This document shows, piece after piece, positions 48,755-58,015 of a DNA stretch of 64,000 nt (positions are counted from its first letter, which is position 1; each line of letters starts with the position of its first letter). The stretch is from contig NZ_CAJNOB010000012.1 of the NCBI RefSeq assembly GCF_905250085.1, positions 62,001-126,000 on the forward strand. Reading direction: 5' to 3'. A program made the translations under genes and the position numbers. The notes below the pieces were generated by a model, which saw only the letters and a list, made by a program, of their open reading frames with translations, ran no database searches and was not told where the DNA came from. Origin of the DNA: Candidatus Methylacidithermus pantelleriae. Lineage in GTDB: Bacteria; Verrucomicrobiota; Verrucomicrobiia; Methylacidiphilales; Methylacidiphilaceae.

Positions 48755-49450
48755 TCACCCATTTTCCTGGGGCGTTTCCGAAACCATGGAAGGAGGTGGC
48801 ATCGGAACAAAAACCAAAAAGGAACACCGGTAAAGACCATTGGGACGAGCCTCTTCCCGGATGACGGGAACCCCCAGCACCTGCTCATAGAGTCGCTTTT
48901 CCAGTTCCCGGACTACCGGGTAAAGATCCAAAATGGGAAGGATTGGCGAATGATACTCTACGACGACCCAGGAATCCCCCTCTTTCTCTGGGCGCCGGAC
49001 TTCGGGCATATATCCTTGAACTTCTCGCATTGCCACCCATTGTCGGATCCTCTCTTCCAAAGCTACCTCGCCGATCTCCCGGGCTGCTCGTTCCCCCTCT
49101 CGCTGATAGATGCGGTAAAGGATCTTTAACGGTGTCGCGGGCCCGTACAAATCGGCAATGGTTTGTAAGATAGCGCAAGTAAGCTGCGTGTACTCATTGG
49201 GGAAAAACTCGTTGGCCCGAGGCGTCAATCGATAGGCTTTCTCCGGGCGACCGACCAACTTGGGCCTTCGACACGTGGCCAAAAAGCCTTCTCTTTCCAA
49301 GGCCACACAATGTTGCTTAATCCCCATATAGGAAAGTTTTACCCGCTTGCAAAGCTCCCCGACCGAAAGCCCATCGCTGCGTTTAATCTCAGAAAGGATT
49401 TGTAACTTGTGCCCTTTGAGAGCCTTGCGAGAGAATGAGTCGCTCATCAT
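48755..49450 (-). CDS. Winged-helix regulator, SufR-like
   Basis: 231 aa. An N-terminal ArsR/DeoR-type winged helix (LQILSEIKRSDGLSVGELCK; YMGIKQHCVALEREGFLATC) is followed by the LVGRPEKAYRLTPRANEFFP wing and linker seen in SufR-type regulators, which sense iron-sulfur cofactors. The effector domain keeps the general pattern VVEYHSPILPILDLYPVVRE and GLYRCSFLVF. Most cysteines that bind the [4Fe-4S] cluster in SufR are not apparent here (HSP stands where NCP is typical). It is divergent from serA, with 116 bp between starts, and may control it; that is inference. Confidence 0.75.
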   Translation of the reverse strand: MMSDSFSRKALKGHKLQILSEIKRSDGLSVGELCKRVKLSYMGIKQHCVALEREGFLATCRRPKLVGRPEKAYRLTPRANEFFPNEYTQLTCAILQTIADLYGPATPLKILYRIYQREGERAAREIGEVALEERIRQWVAMREVQGYMPEVRRPEKEGDSWVVVEYHSPILPILDLYPVVRELEKRLYEQVLGVPVIREEARPNGLYRCSFLVFVPMPPPSMVSETPQENG

Positions 49451-49566
49451 GGAACGGCTTGCCCCTTCTTGATTTTACACTCTGAACATAAAATCTTTTT
49501 TTTGACCTACAAGCCATGTTTGACCGCTCATTGACATTCCCGTCGAGCCTCCGATAAGGTGCGGTT

Positions 49567-51162
49567 ATGGAGAAAATCTTCCGTGTACTGGTGGCCGATG
49601 CCATTTCCGAGAAGGGTTTGGAGAGATTGCGGGCGGCCGGTTCGTTTGACCTTGAAATTCGCCTGGGGCTTTCCGAAGAAGAACTGGAGGCAATCGTCGG
49701 TAATTTTGACGCCCTTCTTATCCGGAGCCAAACCAAAGTGACCCGGCGCGTGCTGGAGTCAAGCGGGCGGCTCCGCGTGATCGGCCGGGCCGGAGTGGGT
49801 ACCGATAACGTTGACGTAGAGGCTGCCACCGAAAAGGGGATTGTCGTGATGAACACTCCCGGTGGCAATACGATTGCCACCGCCGAACACGCCTTTTGTC
49901 TTATCCTTGCGCTCGCTCGTAATGTGGCTCGAGCTGACGCTTGGATTCGACAAGGACGATGGGACCGCAAGGCGCTTGAAGGGGTGGAGCTTTGCAATAA
50001 GACGCTAGGGATTATCGGGCTAGGACGTATCGGAAGCGAAGTGGCTCGGAGGGCTGCCAGTTTTGGCATGAGAGTTCTCGGCTATGATCCTTACCTTTCC
50101 CTGTCCCGAGCTCGAAGCATGGATGTAGAACTTTGCCACAACCTCGCCGAGCTTCTCGCCGAGGCAGATTTCATTACACTCCACACTCCGTTAACCGAGG
50201 AAACGACCGGGATCATCAACCGAAAGACGCTCCAGCTCTGCAAACAAGGGGTGCGGATCGTCAACTGCGCCCGGGGGGGCCTCATCGTGGAAAAGGATTT
50301 GATCGAAGCGTTGCAGGAGGGCCGGGTTGCCGGTGCCGCCTTGGACGTATTTGAAACCGAACCTCTTCCGCCGGACTCTCCCTTGTGCCAGCTTCCCCAA
50401 GTTCTATTGACCCCGCACCTGGGAGCATCAACACGCGAGGCACAAGAAAGTGTGGGGATAGAGATCGCAGAGGCGGTGAGTGACTATTTACTGCACGGTA
50501 CTATACGCAACGCGGTCAATCTTCCCAGCATGGATCGAAAGATTGCCACTCTTCTTCAGCCGTATCTACGGCTTGCTGAAAGACTGGGTAGTTTTATGAA
50601 CCGCTGGGCGGCCCCACGGCTCGAGGAACTTCGCATCACCTATAGCGGGCGCATCAACCAGTATGACACAACGCCCATTAGCCGAACCCTCCTCAAGGCA
50701 GTTCTGAGAAAGGCCGGAGGAAAAGAAGTCAACGAAGTCAACGCCCCCTACTTAGCTCGAGCCCTCGGAATTTCCGTGACCGAAAGCAAACGGAGCGAGG
50801 TGGAAGAGTTTGCCGATCTCGTGAGCGTGGAAGCCTACGCTAATAGCAAGCGGTGGCAAGCTGCAGCGACCCTTTACGGGAGCCGCCCGCGGCTTGTTCA
50901 GTTAAACGACAATGCTCTGGAAGCCCCCTTGGAGGGAATTTTGCTTGTCCTGGAGAATCGAGATCGGCCTGGCATTGTGGGCCGGATAGGAACGCTTTTG
51001 GGAGAGCACAAGGTCAATATCGCAGCCATGTCCCTGGCCCGGCCCGAGCCTGGAGGCGACGCTGTAAGCGTGCTTAACCTCGACCATGAGCCTCCGGTGG
51101 AGGTCTTGCGTACCATTGCCGAGGTACCCGACGTCCGCGCGGTTACGCTCATCCACCTGTAA
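49567..51162 (+). CDS. serA: D-3-phosphoglycerate dehydrogenase
   Basis: SerA oxidises 3-phosphoglycerate in the first step of serine synthesis. 531 aa, the long form. It has an N-terminal substrate domain (RVLVADAISEKGLERLRAAG), an NAD domain with GLGRIGSEVARRAASFGM, and active-site segments NCARGGLIVEKDLIEAL and LLTPHLGASTREAQESV with the catalytic His. An allosteric intervening domain follows, then a C-terminal ACT domain (LVLENRDRPGIVGRIGTLL) that binds serine in related enzymes. The ATG at 49567 gives the family N-terminus. Confidence 0.96.
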   Translation: MEKIFRVLVADAISEKGLERLRAAGSFDLEIRLGLSEEELEAIVGNFDALLIRSQTKVTRRVLESSGRLRVIGRAGVGTDNVDVEAATEKGIVVMNTPGGNTIATAEHAFCLILALARNVARADAWIRQGRWDRKALEGVELCNKTLGIIGLGRIGSEVARRAASFGMRVLGYDPYLSLSRARSMDVELCHNLAELLAEADFITLHTPLTEETTGIINRKTLQLCKQGVRIVNCARGGLIVEKDLIEALQEGRVAGAALDVFETEPLPPDSPLCQLPQVLLTPHLGASTREAQESVGIEIAEAVSDYLLHGTIRNAVNLPSMDRKIATLLQPYLRLAERLGSFMNRWAAPRLEELRITYSGRINQYDTTPISRTLLKAVLRKAGGKEVNEVNAPYLARALGISVTESKRSEVEEFADLVSVEAYANSKRWQAAATLYGSRPRLVQLNDNALEAPLEGILLVLENRDRPGIVGRIGTLLGEHKVNIAAMSLARPEPGGDAVSVLNLDHEPPVEVLRTIAEVPDVRAVTLIHL

Positions 51163-51452
51163 TGCCAAGGGATCAAGGAGGGGATAGCCTCCCCCCTATG
51201 GACTCAAGACTCCACGTAAAAGAGGATACGAGAACGCAGAAGCCTCTTTTTGGCTTTCCGCACCCCTTCCAGGCGTAAGCGTGCCTAAGAAACCGGCGAA
51301 AGAAGCTCTCTTAGGGCCGGCCTTTTTCCCCCAGGGTAAACCGGGTAGGCACCCCCTTTCTTTGCTCCCCAAACTCTGGAACGCGGACTTTGTTCCCAAC
51401 ACCATCCATTTCTCTTGACCCCTCGATCCCCGGGTCTAGCTTCGTAAGTGGG

Positions 51453-51809
51453 ATGCGAGCGGTCATTATCGCAACGTTTCTTTCCCTTCTCCTGAGTCCG
51501 ATTCCCCTTTTGGCGCAAGGAGGGCACCGTTTTGAGAAGCGTCCCCCGGCCAAAGCGGCTCCTCTTCCACAAAGACCTGCTCCCAGACCCTTGAAACCGA
51601 TTTCTCCCCAGCCTTCCGGAATCTTGGTGGAAGTGGGTCGGCATGGTCTTTCCATGTTTTCTCCCCTGGCCCCCGAACACCTGGGAATCGGCGAAAAATT
51701 TCTCACGCCCAACGCGTACCCTCAGAATTACAACGCCAGTGACCCCAACCGATGGGAACAGGGCCAGCGTGAGTTTGGGGGACTCCGGTTATTCGGCTTT
51801 GACTTTTAG
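51453..51809 (+). CDS. Small secreted proline-rich protein
   Basis: 118 aa from ATG 51453. A signal peptide (MRAVIIATFLSLLLSPIPLL, cleavage probably after AQ) precedes a basic, proline-rich segment (RPPAKAAPLPQRPAPRP). The C-terminal region is conserved-looking (ILVEVGRHGLSMFSPLAPEH; NRWEQGQREFGGLRLFGFDF). No family recognised. Its stop codon interlocks with that of the convergent purC: TTAG at 51806-51809 serves both, so neither gene has room for its own terminator. Confidence 0.55.
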   Translation: MRAVIIATFLSLLLSPIPLLAQGGHRFEKRPPAKAAPLPQRPAPRPLKPISPQPSGILVEVGRHGLSMFSPLAPEHLGIGEKFLTPNAYPQNYNASDPNRWEQGQREFGGLRLFGFDF

Positions 51810-52726
51810 CCGGCTTTTTCCTCTTGAAAAACCCGTGCGGCTGCTTCCGGAAAGAGCCTCTCGAGCACGAAGCGGTACTTTTGAGCCGTTTGGACCACCA
51901 CCTCCTCGGGGAGAGCGGGTGGAGCTCCTTCTTTTCTCCAGCCTACTGACTTAAGAAAGTCCCGTACCACCTGTTTATCCAAACTGGGGAGCGCCTTTCC
52001 GGGAGCGTACTCCTCAAGAGCCCACAAACGGGAACTATCCGGTGTAAAAACTTCATCGATCAGAACCAGTTCTTTCTCATACCACCCAAATTCCAGTTTG
52101 GTATCGGCAATAAGAATTCCTCGCTGCCGTGCGTACTCCGATGCCGCTTGGTAAAGCTGGATCGAAAGCGTTTTCAATCGCTCAAAGAGAGCTTCTCCCA
52201 GAAATGCCCTCGCCTCATCCGGCCGCAAAAGCTCGTCATGACCCTGGGAAGCTTTGGTCGTCGGAGTAAACAAGGGTTCGGGAAGAGCCGAACCTTCCAC
52301 CAGCCCCTTGGGAAGTTCCTGTCCTCCTGCTGTCCCCCATTGACGGTACTCCTCCCACGCTGAACCCGCCAAGTACCCCCTCACGATGCACTCCACGGGA
52401 ATCACCTTGCAAAAGCGGGCCCGCAGGAGTCTTCCCTCCCATTCGGGAACCTCCCAACCTGGCGGCAATTCATAGGAAATGACGTGATTCGGGCAAATGT
52501 CTTCCAGTTGACAGAACCATTCGCGCGACATCGCCGTAAGAATCCGACCCTTTCCCGGAATGAGAGTAGGGAGAACCACATCAAAAGCGCTTAAGCGGTC
52601 AGTGGCTACAAGCCAAAGTTCCTTTCCCCAGCGGTAAAGATCCCGAACTTTACCCTCGCGCCACTTTGGCAAAAAAGTTCCTTTGCCTTGGGATTGCACA
52701 GGCAGAAGCTCCTCGGTTAACAACAA
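51806..52726 (-). CDS. purC: SAICAR synthase
   Basis: PurC joins aspartate to CAIR in purine biosynthesis (ATP-dependent). 306 aa of the eukaryote-like/long bacterial type. Motifs: REGKVRDLYRWGKELWLVAT, DRLSAFDVVLPTLIPGKG, KVIPVECIVRGYLAGSAWEE, and ILIADTKLEFGWYEKELVLI with IDEVFTPDSSR. It is divergent from the GH-GT2 fusion gene (47 bp apart) and convergent with the small secreted protein. Confidence 0.96.
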   Translation of the reverse strand: MLLTEELLPVQSQGKGTFLPKWREGKVRDLYRWGKELWLVATDRLSAFDVVLPTLIPGKGRILTAMSREWFCQLEDICPNHVISYELPPGWEVPEWEGRLLRARFCKVIPVECIVRGYLAGSAWEEYRQWGTAGGQELPKGLVEGSALPEPLFTPTTKASQGHDELLRPDEARAFLGEALFERLKTLSIQLYQAASEYARQRGILIADTKLEFGWYEKELVLIDEVFTPDSSRLWALEEYAPGKALPSLDKQVVRDFLKSVGWRKEGAPPALPEEVVVQTAQKYRFVLERLFPEAAARVFQEEKAG

Positions 52727-52773
52727 AGCAAATGTCCCGACCTAGTAAATAAAAATTGCCCGCAGGCGCAACG

Positions 52774-55302
52774 ATGGAACTCGCTCGCATCTACACTCAA
52801 TCCAAATTTTTTTTCGAAGGAAACCGAAAGTTTTGGATCCAGGGAGTAAGCTACGGGCCATTCCAGCCGCGAGACCCGCAAGGATCACCCTTTCCAACCC
52901 CTCAAGAAGTGCAACGCGATTTTACCCTGATGCGGGAAGCAGGAATCAACACAGTCCGGCTGTACGAGATCCCACCGTTGTGGTTTGTGGAACAAGCCAG
53001 CCAAGTTGGCTTGCGGCTTTTTCTTACTCTCCCCTGGACCCAACGAGTTCGCTTTCTTGAGGATCGACGGCTAGTCCAAGACATTCGCCGCAGGCTAGCC
53101 ACCGTAGTACGAACGTTCCGCGGTCATCCCGCCGTTGCCGGTTACTTTATCGATAACGAACTTCCGGCCGACCTCTGCCGGTGGTATGGACCGAAAAGGA
53201 TCGAAGCGTTTCTTGACAGTCTTGTTCAAACGGTAAAGGAGATCGATCCGGGGGCGCTCACATCGTATGCCAATTTTCCCCCCACCGAATATCTTCTTCC
53301 CGGATCCGTCGACTTCTATAGCTACAATGTCTACCTGCACGAAAGGAAGGCTCTGGGAAACTACCTTGCCCGGCTTCAAAACCTGGTGGGTGAAAAGCCC
53401 CTCGTCCTGAGCGAATTTGGCATGGATACCCAGCGTCATTCCGAAGAGGCCCAGGCAGTCTACCTCCGGGAACAGTGGGAGGAAATTCTTTCCCGTGGAC
53501 TCGCCGGAGGAATCGTCTTTTGCTGGACGGATGAGTGGTACACCGATGGGGTTGCCATTAAGGATTGGTCGTTCGGGATCGTCCGGGAAGACCGGAGCCC
53601 TAAAAAGGGTTACTCCGTTTTGCAGGAACTCTGGGCCCGCTCGCCGCAAGCCCTTTGGCAAAGGTTTCCTCTGCGTCCTTTCCCACGGGTGACGGTAGCC
53701 ATCTGCACATATAACGGAGCGGCTACCCTGGCCGAGTGCCTTCGCTCGGTTTCTTGCCTTTCCTACCCAGATTATGAAGTCATCGTCGTGGACGACGGTT
53801 CCACGGACGCTACTCAGGCGATTCTGGCTCAATTCCCTTCCATCCGGAACATCCGGCAGGCCAACCTTGGTTTGAGCGCCGCTCGAAATCGAGCCATTGG
53901 AGAGGCCTCCGGGGAAATCATCGCCTTTACCGACTCTGACTGTATGGCCGACCCAGATTGGCTTTACTACCTAGTAACCACCCTTTTACAGGGACCCTTT
54001 GCCGGAGTGGGGGGTCCCAACCTCTCGCCACCTGCAAGAACCTGGGTGGAGGCCACCGTGGGAAAAGCTCCCGGTTCACCCAGTCATGTTCTCATCTCCG
54101 ACCAAGAAGCCGAACACGTTCCAGGATGCAACATGGCTTTTTTCAAAAAAGTCCTTTTGGAACTGGGAGGATGGGATCCCCAATTCCGGATCGCGGGAGA
54201 CGATGTGGATTTATGCTGGAGGCTTCGAGAAAAGGGATACCGGATCGGCTTTGCCCCGGCAGCGATTGTCTGGCACCATCGTCGGTGCACCGTTGGTGCT
54301 TATCTTCGACAGCAAAAAGGCTACGGGCAAGCGGAAGCGTTGCTCCGTTTTAAGCATCTCCACTACTTTGGTCCAACCGGCAGCGCGCTCTGGAAGGGGC
54401 GTGTCTACACCCAGGTCCGGCTCTTTCCTTTATGGAAACGACCCACTATCTATCATGGAGTCTTTGGCAGTGGTTTTTTTCAGCTGCTCTACCCACCCCA
54501 GGAATCGGGGTGGGGAAATCTTTTCGGAAGTTTTGAATGGATCTTCTTTGGCCTCGTCATTTTACTGTGTTCTACCGTCTGGCCGGAACTGCGGATCGTA
54601 CCACCTTTCCTTTTTGCCCCCACCCTTCTGTGGGCCCTGGGCTATATGAGCCGGGCCGATCTAGAAGAATGCTTTGACGGAATACATTGCCGCCTGCTCC
54701 TATTTCTTTTGGTCCTTCTGCAACCGGTTGTTCGAGGTTGGGCCCGGTACCGAACCTGGTTCCAAGGAAAAAGAACTCCCCGCTCGGTCCTGCGGGTTCA
54801 CCACGAACCCAAGGACCTTGGAAAGGGCCCAACCAAAGAACTTTCTTTCTGGAGCGAGAAGGGAATCGACCGGATTACTCTCCTTTCCCATCTGGAAGAT
54901 CGGCTGCGCAAAGAAGGATGGTCCTATTGCCTGGATACCGGGTGGACCCATTGGGACATTCACATATTCGCAAGCCGCTGGTGGGGATTGCGCATTCGAA
55001 CCTTGACGGAAATTTATCCCCACGGAAAACGGCTGACACGCGTGGCCAACGAGCTTGTTCCTAGCCCCCTTTGTTGGATCCTAGCTCTGGGCAGCTGTTT
55101 TGGTCTGGGAGCACTGGCCGCCAGCCAGGGAACTCTTCCCTGGCCTCTCGGCTGGGGCGTGGCCCTTGGGCTTCTTCTCTCGCTCTGGTATCTCCATGGA
55201 AATTCAGTAAGAAGTCGGGTGGCAGATTTGATCCGGCAGGCAGCCCGGGATTGTGGCCTTACTCCAGTTCAACCTCCTGTGGGCCAAACCAGGAGCCGCT
55301 AA
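52774..55302 (+). CDS. Glycoside hydrolase-like / GT2 glycosyltransferase fusion, membrane-bound
   Basis: 842 aa from ATG 52774 (a TTG 18 nt earlier is possible). Residues about 1-295 form a clan-A-like TIM-barrel glycosidase domain: WIQGVSYGPFQPR, REAGINTVRLYEIPP, GYFIDNELPAD with the putative acid/base Glu (about 129), and VLSEFGMDTQRH with the putative nucleophile Glu (about 214). Residues about 307-600 are a family 2 glycosyltransferase: VTVAICTYNGAATLAECLRS, VIVVDDGSTDATQ, AFTDSDCMADPDWL, and AGDDVDLCWRLREKGYRIGF. Membrane helices follow near 600-690, and a last pair lies near 765-800. A hydrolase joined to a transferase suggests synthesis and trimming, or elongation, of a surface or storage glucan/mannan. 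The substrate is unknown. Confidence 0.85.
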   Translation: MELARIYTQSKFFFEGNRKFWIQGVSYGPFQPRDPQGSPFPTPQEVQRDFTLMREAGINTVRLYEIPPLWFVEQASQVGLRLFLTLPWTQRVRFLEDRRLVQDIRRRLATVVRTFRGHPAVAGYFIDNELPADLCRWYGPKRIEAFLDSLVQTVKEIDPGALTSYANFPPTEYLLPGSVDFYSYNVYLHERKALGNYLARLQNLVGEKPLVLSEFGMDTQRHSEEAQAVYLREQWEEILSRGLAGGIVFCWTDEWYTDGVAIKDWSFGIVREDRSPKKGYSVLQELWARSPQALWQRFPLRPFPRVTVAICTYNGAATLAECLRSVSCLSYPDYEVIVVDDGSTDATQAILAQFPSIRNIRQANLGLSAARNRAIGEASGEIIAFTDSDCMADPDWLYYLVTTLLQGPFAGVGGPNLSPPARTWVEATVGKAPGSPSHVLISDQEAEHVPGCNMAFFKKVLLELGGWDPQFRIAGDDVDLCWRLREKGYRIGFAPAAIVWHHRRCTVGAYLRQQKGYGQAEALLRFKHLHYFGPTGSALWKGRVYTQVRLFPLWKRPTIYHGVFGSGFFQLLYPPQESGWGNLFGSFEWIFFGLVILLCSTVWPELRIVPPFLFAPTLLWALGYMSRADLEECFDGIHCRLLLFLLVLLQPVVRGWARYRTWFQGKRTPRSVLRVHHEPKDLGKGPTKELSFWSEKGIDRITLLSHLEDRLRKEGWSYCLDTGWTHWDIHIFASRWWGLRIRTLTEIYPHGKRLTRVANELVPSPLCWILALGSCFGLGALAASQGTLPWPLGWGVALGLLLSLWYLHGNSVRSRVADLIRQAARDCGLTPVQPPVGQTRSR

Positions 55303-56599
55303 TGGAGGTGTTTCTCAAGCAAGAGCTCATCTTGCGTTGACCGCTAAAAGTCCCCTTGTGGATGAGAATTTTTAACCTCCAAGAGACCGGTCTTGTACAA
55401 TGCCCGCACACGACCCAAAAACTCCGCAAGCGTGTTTGTCTTTTTTGAAAACCCGCTTCCCCCACCTTCGACACATCCCCACACGCGAGTTTGCGTTTGG
55501 AGCTCTTACACGCCGCCTTGACTTGCCTGCCGGATGGCGGCCCGATAGGCCCCACCCGCCTGGTTCCGGCCGTAGGCATTTTTTTTTGGGGATACGGAAA
55601 ACCGTTCAACCGCCGGATCGAAACGGCCATAAAGCGCCCAAGCTACGCCCAAGCCGGGCACCTCAAGTTTTTTTCCTCCTAGACCCGCCCGCGCCGGGCC
55701 CAGTTCAGGGTGGAGTTTTGGGGTCGAAGGAAGCGCCTCTCCCAGGTCGAACTAGTCTCATCCCGATCCTTGAAAGAAATCCCCCCGGTTAGGCGCCACA
55801 GGTAGAGCACGTCTCTGTCGCACCGCGTTTTTTTCCCTCCCCGCACGACCCTCCAGCACACCACCATGCCCTTTGGCGTCTCGTGGAACCGAGCGATCCG
55901 ACACAGATTCTTTTTCGTGCCACGGAATTCCCGTAGGAAAAGTTCCGGTGCCGTGCGGCCTCTAGTCTTCCACAGGTCCCCCCGTCATCCTCCCCGGTAT
56001 AGCTGGCTCATTCACCCTGCGCAGGCAGAGGCTCCTCTGCCCTACGCATATCCGCCAGGGTTCCTCAAAGACGGCAACCGACTTCCGCCGCCAGGACGAA
56101 TCATCCGGACTGGCTTCCGACGGACGGCAGCGATCCGGTAAGAAGAGCTTATCCTGTTTCCTTACCATTTGGAGGCCCTTGAGAAACGACGGACGCTCAA
56201 TCTTTGTCGTTACTCTTTCCGTCTCCACCCCGAACCACAGGTGATTGTGGCTCGATGTAATGGCGGGCCCTTCTCTTGTGGCCCACGTGGCCGGAAAGGC
56301 CCCCACCCCACAAGGAAGACAGCACAGAAAATCCTCGCTTCCTTGGTCAGGCGAAGCTGCCGGACCCTTTGATTCCCGAACCCTTCCGGCAGAAAACCGG
56401 GTTGGCTTCTGCCTGAGCCAGTACACCAGCCCGGATTTTTCTTAGCAGTGCGGTGTTACGGGATTGGCGAGGATTCCCGAGAACACAGGAGTCCATCTTT
56501 CGCGATGCTGGGAAATCCACCTGGATCATAAAGAGGACCCGGAGGCCAGCGGAGGAAATAGGTTGACAGGGCTTGGTTCGGTCGGATTCGATAAAACTC
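55303..56599. other. Gene-free stretch
   Basis: 1.3 kb without a supported gene. The longest frame (55962-56426, minus) is Arg/Ser-rich and motif-free. A TTGACA at 56563-56568 lies upstream of kdoO, but no -10 box stands at normal spacing (GATAAA is 21 nt away). Confidence 0.45.
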
Positions 56600-57505
56600 A
56601 TGAGACCCTTGAGGAAACCTCAAGCTGGAAGTTACGTCATTACCTACTCCATTTCTTCTTGGGAGCCGGAGCTTTCCCCTGAGACGCGCGAAGAGCTCCT
56701 AGAGGATTTGGAAGGGGGACGGGTAATTTATTTTCCGGAACTTGCGTTTTCTTTTTCGGAAGAGGAAAAGGCTTTTTTTTCTCCCTACTGGTCAACTGAA
56801 AAAGCGAAAAATATTAGTTTTGACCCGGTGCATGGACAACTGAAAGGGACCGAGGCTGCAGGCTCTCGCCGGGAACTTCTAGCCTCCCTTTTGGGTCGCT
56901 TTGCCAGCCAGACGCAGAGACTGATCCGCAGGCTTTTTCCCTCTTACGAAAGCGGGCTTGAGCAAGGAAGAACAAGCTTTCGACCCGTTGAAATTCAAGG
57001 CCGAGCCATGAGCGTCCGAAAGGATGATTCGCGCCTCCACGCGGATGCTTTTCCCTCCCGACCCACGCAAGGAAAAAGAATTTTGCGCGTCTTTTCTAAC
57101 GTCAACCCCGAAGGAAAACCTCGGAAATGGCGTATGGGAGAACCCTTTGCTGAGTACGCGCGGCGATTGCTCCCTCGAGCTCGTCCCCCAGCATGGTTAG
57201 AACCCTGGCTGCTGGAGAAGATGGGAATTACCCGAGGCCGCCGCACACTCTACGATCACTACATGTTGGCCTTGCACGATCTCGGCAAGGAAGACGAAGG
57301 GTATCAAAAACAAGGAACACGAGAAGCTTTTGACTTCCCTGCCGGTACCACCTGGATCTGCTTTACCGATCAGGTGATCCATGCGGCCGATGCCGGACAG
57401 TATCTTTTGGAACAAACCTTTCTCGTTTCCCCTCAAGTCCTCCGCTACCCTGACAATTCCCCTCTTGGGATCCTTCAAACTCTCCTTGGTAAACCGCTGG
57501 TTTGA
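56600..57505 (+). CDS. kdoO: Kdo 3-hydroxylase (Fe(II)/2-oxoglutarate dependent)
   Basis: KdoO hydroxylates Kdo to Ko in the inner core of LPS. 301 aa from ATG 56600; a TTG at 56573 would add 9 residues. Family blocks appear in order: NISFDPVHGQLKG, QGRTSFRPVEIQGRAMSVRK, DDSRLHADAFPSRP with the iron ligands His147 and Asp149, and RILRVFSNVNPEGKPRKWRM. GEPFAEYARRLLPRARPP, YDHYMLALHDLGKEDEGYQK and WICFTDQVIHAADAGQYLLE follow, the last with the distal His ligand. Kdo to Ko conversion makes the core more acid stable, which would suit an acid habitat (inference). Confidence 0.92.
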   Translation: MRPLRKPQAGSYVITYSISSWEPELSPETREELLEDLEGGRVIYFPELAFSFSEEEKAFFSPYWSTEKAKNISFDPVHGQLKGTEAAGSRRELLASLLGRFASQTQRLIRRLFPSYESGLEQGRTSFRPVEIQGRAMSVRKDDSRLHADAFPSRPTQGKRILRVFSNVNPEGKPRKWRMGEPFAEYARRLLPRARPPAWLEPWLLEKMGITRGRRTLYDHYMLALHDLGKEDEGYQKQGTREAFDFPAGTTWICFTDQVIHAADAGQYLLEQTFLVSPQVLRYPDNSPLGILQTLLGKPLV

Positions 57506-57881
57506 CCTTTTTCGGCCCGAAGGACGCTCGAACTACACTCGCTGAAAAAAACTTTCTGTTTTCCTCGCAGCGATCCTTTTTTCTTCTCAAAAGGCCCACA
57601 TTCTGTGCAGGAATTTGCCCCGTTCTTTCTTCCCTTTGGAAAGCTTAGGACAAAAGGAGACAAGTCGATCCAACCTAAAAAGGCTCAGAGGAATAAAGGG
57701 ATCGCCCTTGGAACTCGGACCTCTGTGGGGCCCTTGGGCAAGGCTGGCGCCCGGCAAAACAAACACTCTCGCGCGCGCCCGCAAAGCCCTCTTAGGCCCA
57801 GGCCGTTGACGTTGAACACAGCTTCTCTGGAAAATTTCCCCAAAAGCTACCTCTGGAAGAGTCACCCTGCGGGAAGGCCGC

Positions 57882-57945
57882 GCCCGGACGGGTGCCTAGG
57901 CTGAAAAGGGGACGCACCCATCCGGGCGTAGCGACCGGATTTTTT
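57882..57945 (+). terminator. Long hairpin followed by T-run
   Basis: GCCCGGACGGGTG (57882-57894) pairs with CACCCATCCGGGC (57915-57927) over 13 positions with one G-T wobble and a 20-nt loop. A run of six T follows 12 nt later (57940-57945). Placement between convergent genes fits a terminator, although the gap between stem and T-run is longer than usual. Confidence 0.45.
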
Positions 57946-57949
57946 CTCG
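57922..57949 (+). repeat. 28-nt dispersed motif, copy 1
   Basis: This segment, beginning CCGGGCGTAGCGACCGGATT, matches 62553-62580 in 24 of 28 positions, including the final TCTCG. Both copies are intergenic and both are followed by T-rich DNA. Origin unknown. Confidence 0.45.
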
Positions 57950-58015
57950 CGAGGTCTTTCGATTAGACTAGCCAGCCAGAACCTTTTTTTCTTTACGCAA
58001 GGGGCGGCCTCCCCT

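Larger units (their letters stand above)
57506..58015. other. Convergent intergenic region
   Basis: Between the 3' ends of kdoO (plus) and the catalase gene (minus). It contains one long hairpin and a motif repeated elsewhere in the window, both listed separately. No gene seen. Confidence 0.5.

Noticed and set aside
55962-56426. 154-codon minus-strand open frame
   Set aside because: Low-complexity Arg/Ser-rich translation without a family pattern or start signals.
56563-56595. Sigma-70 promoter for kdoO (TTGACA and GATAAA)
   Set aside because: The spacing of 21 nt is too long, and no better -10 box stands at 16-18 nt.
57780-57930. Cobalamin riboswitch (GGGAAGGC-like segment near 57871)
   Set aside because: The B12-box partners (GGTG/AATCCGG and CCCGCAACTG-type segments) are absent, and the region lies between convergent 3' ends rather than upstream of a gene.
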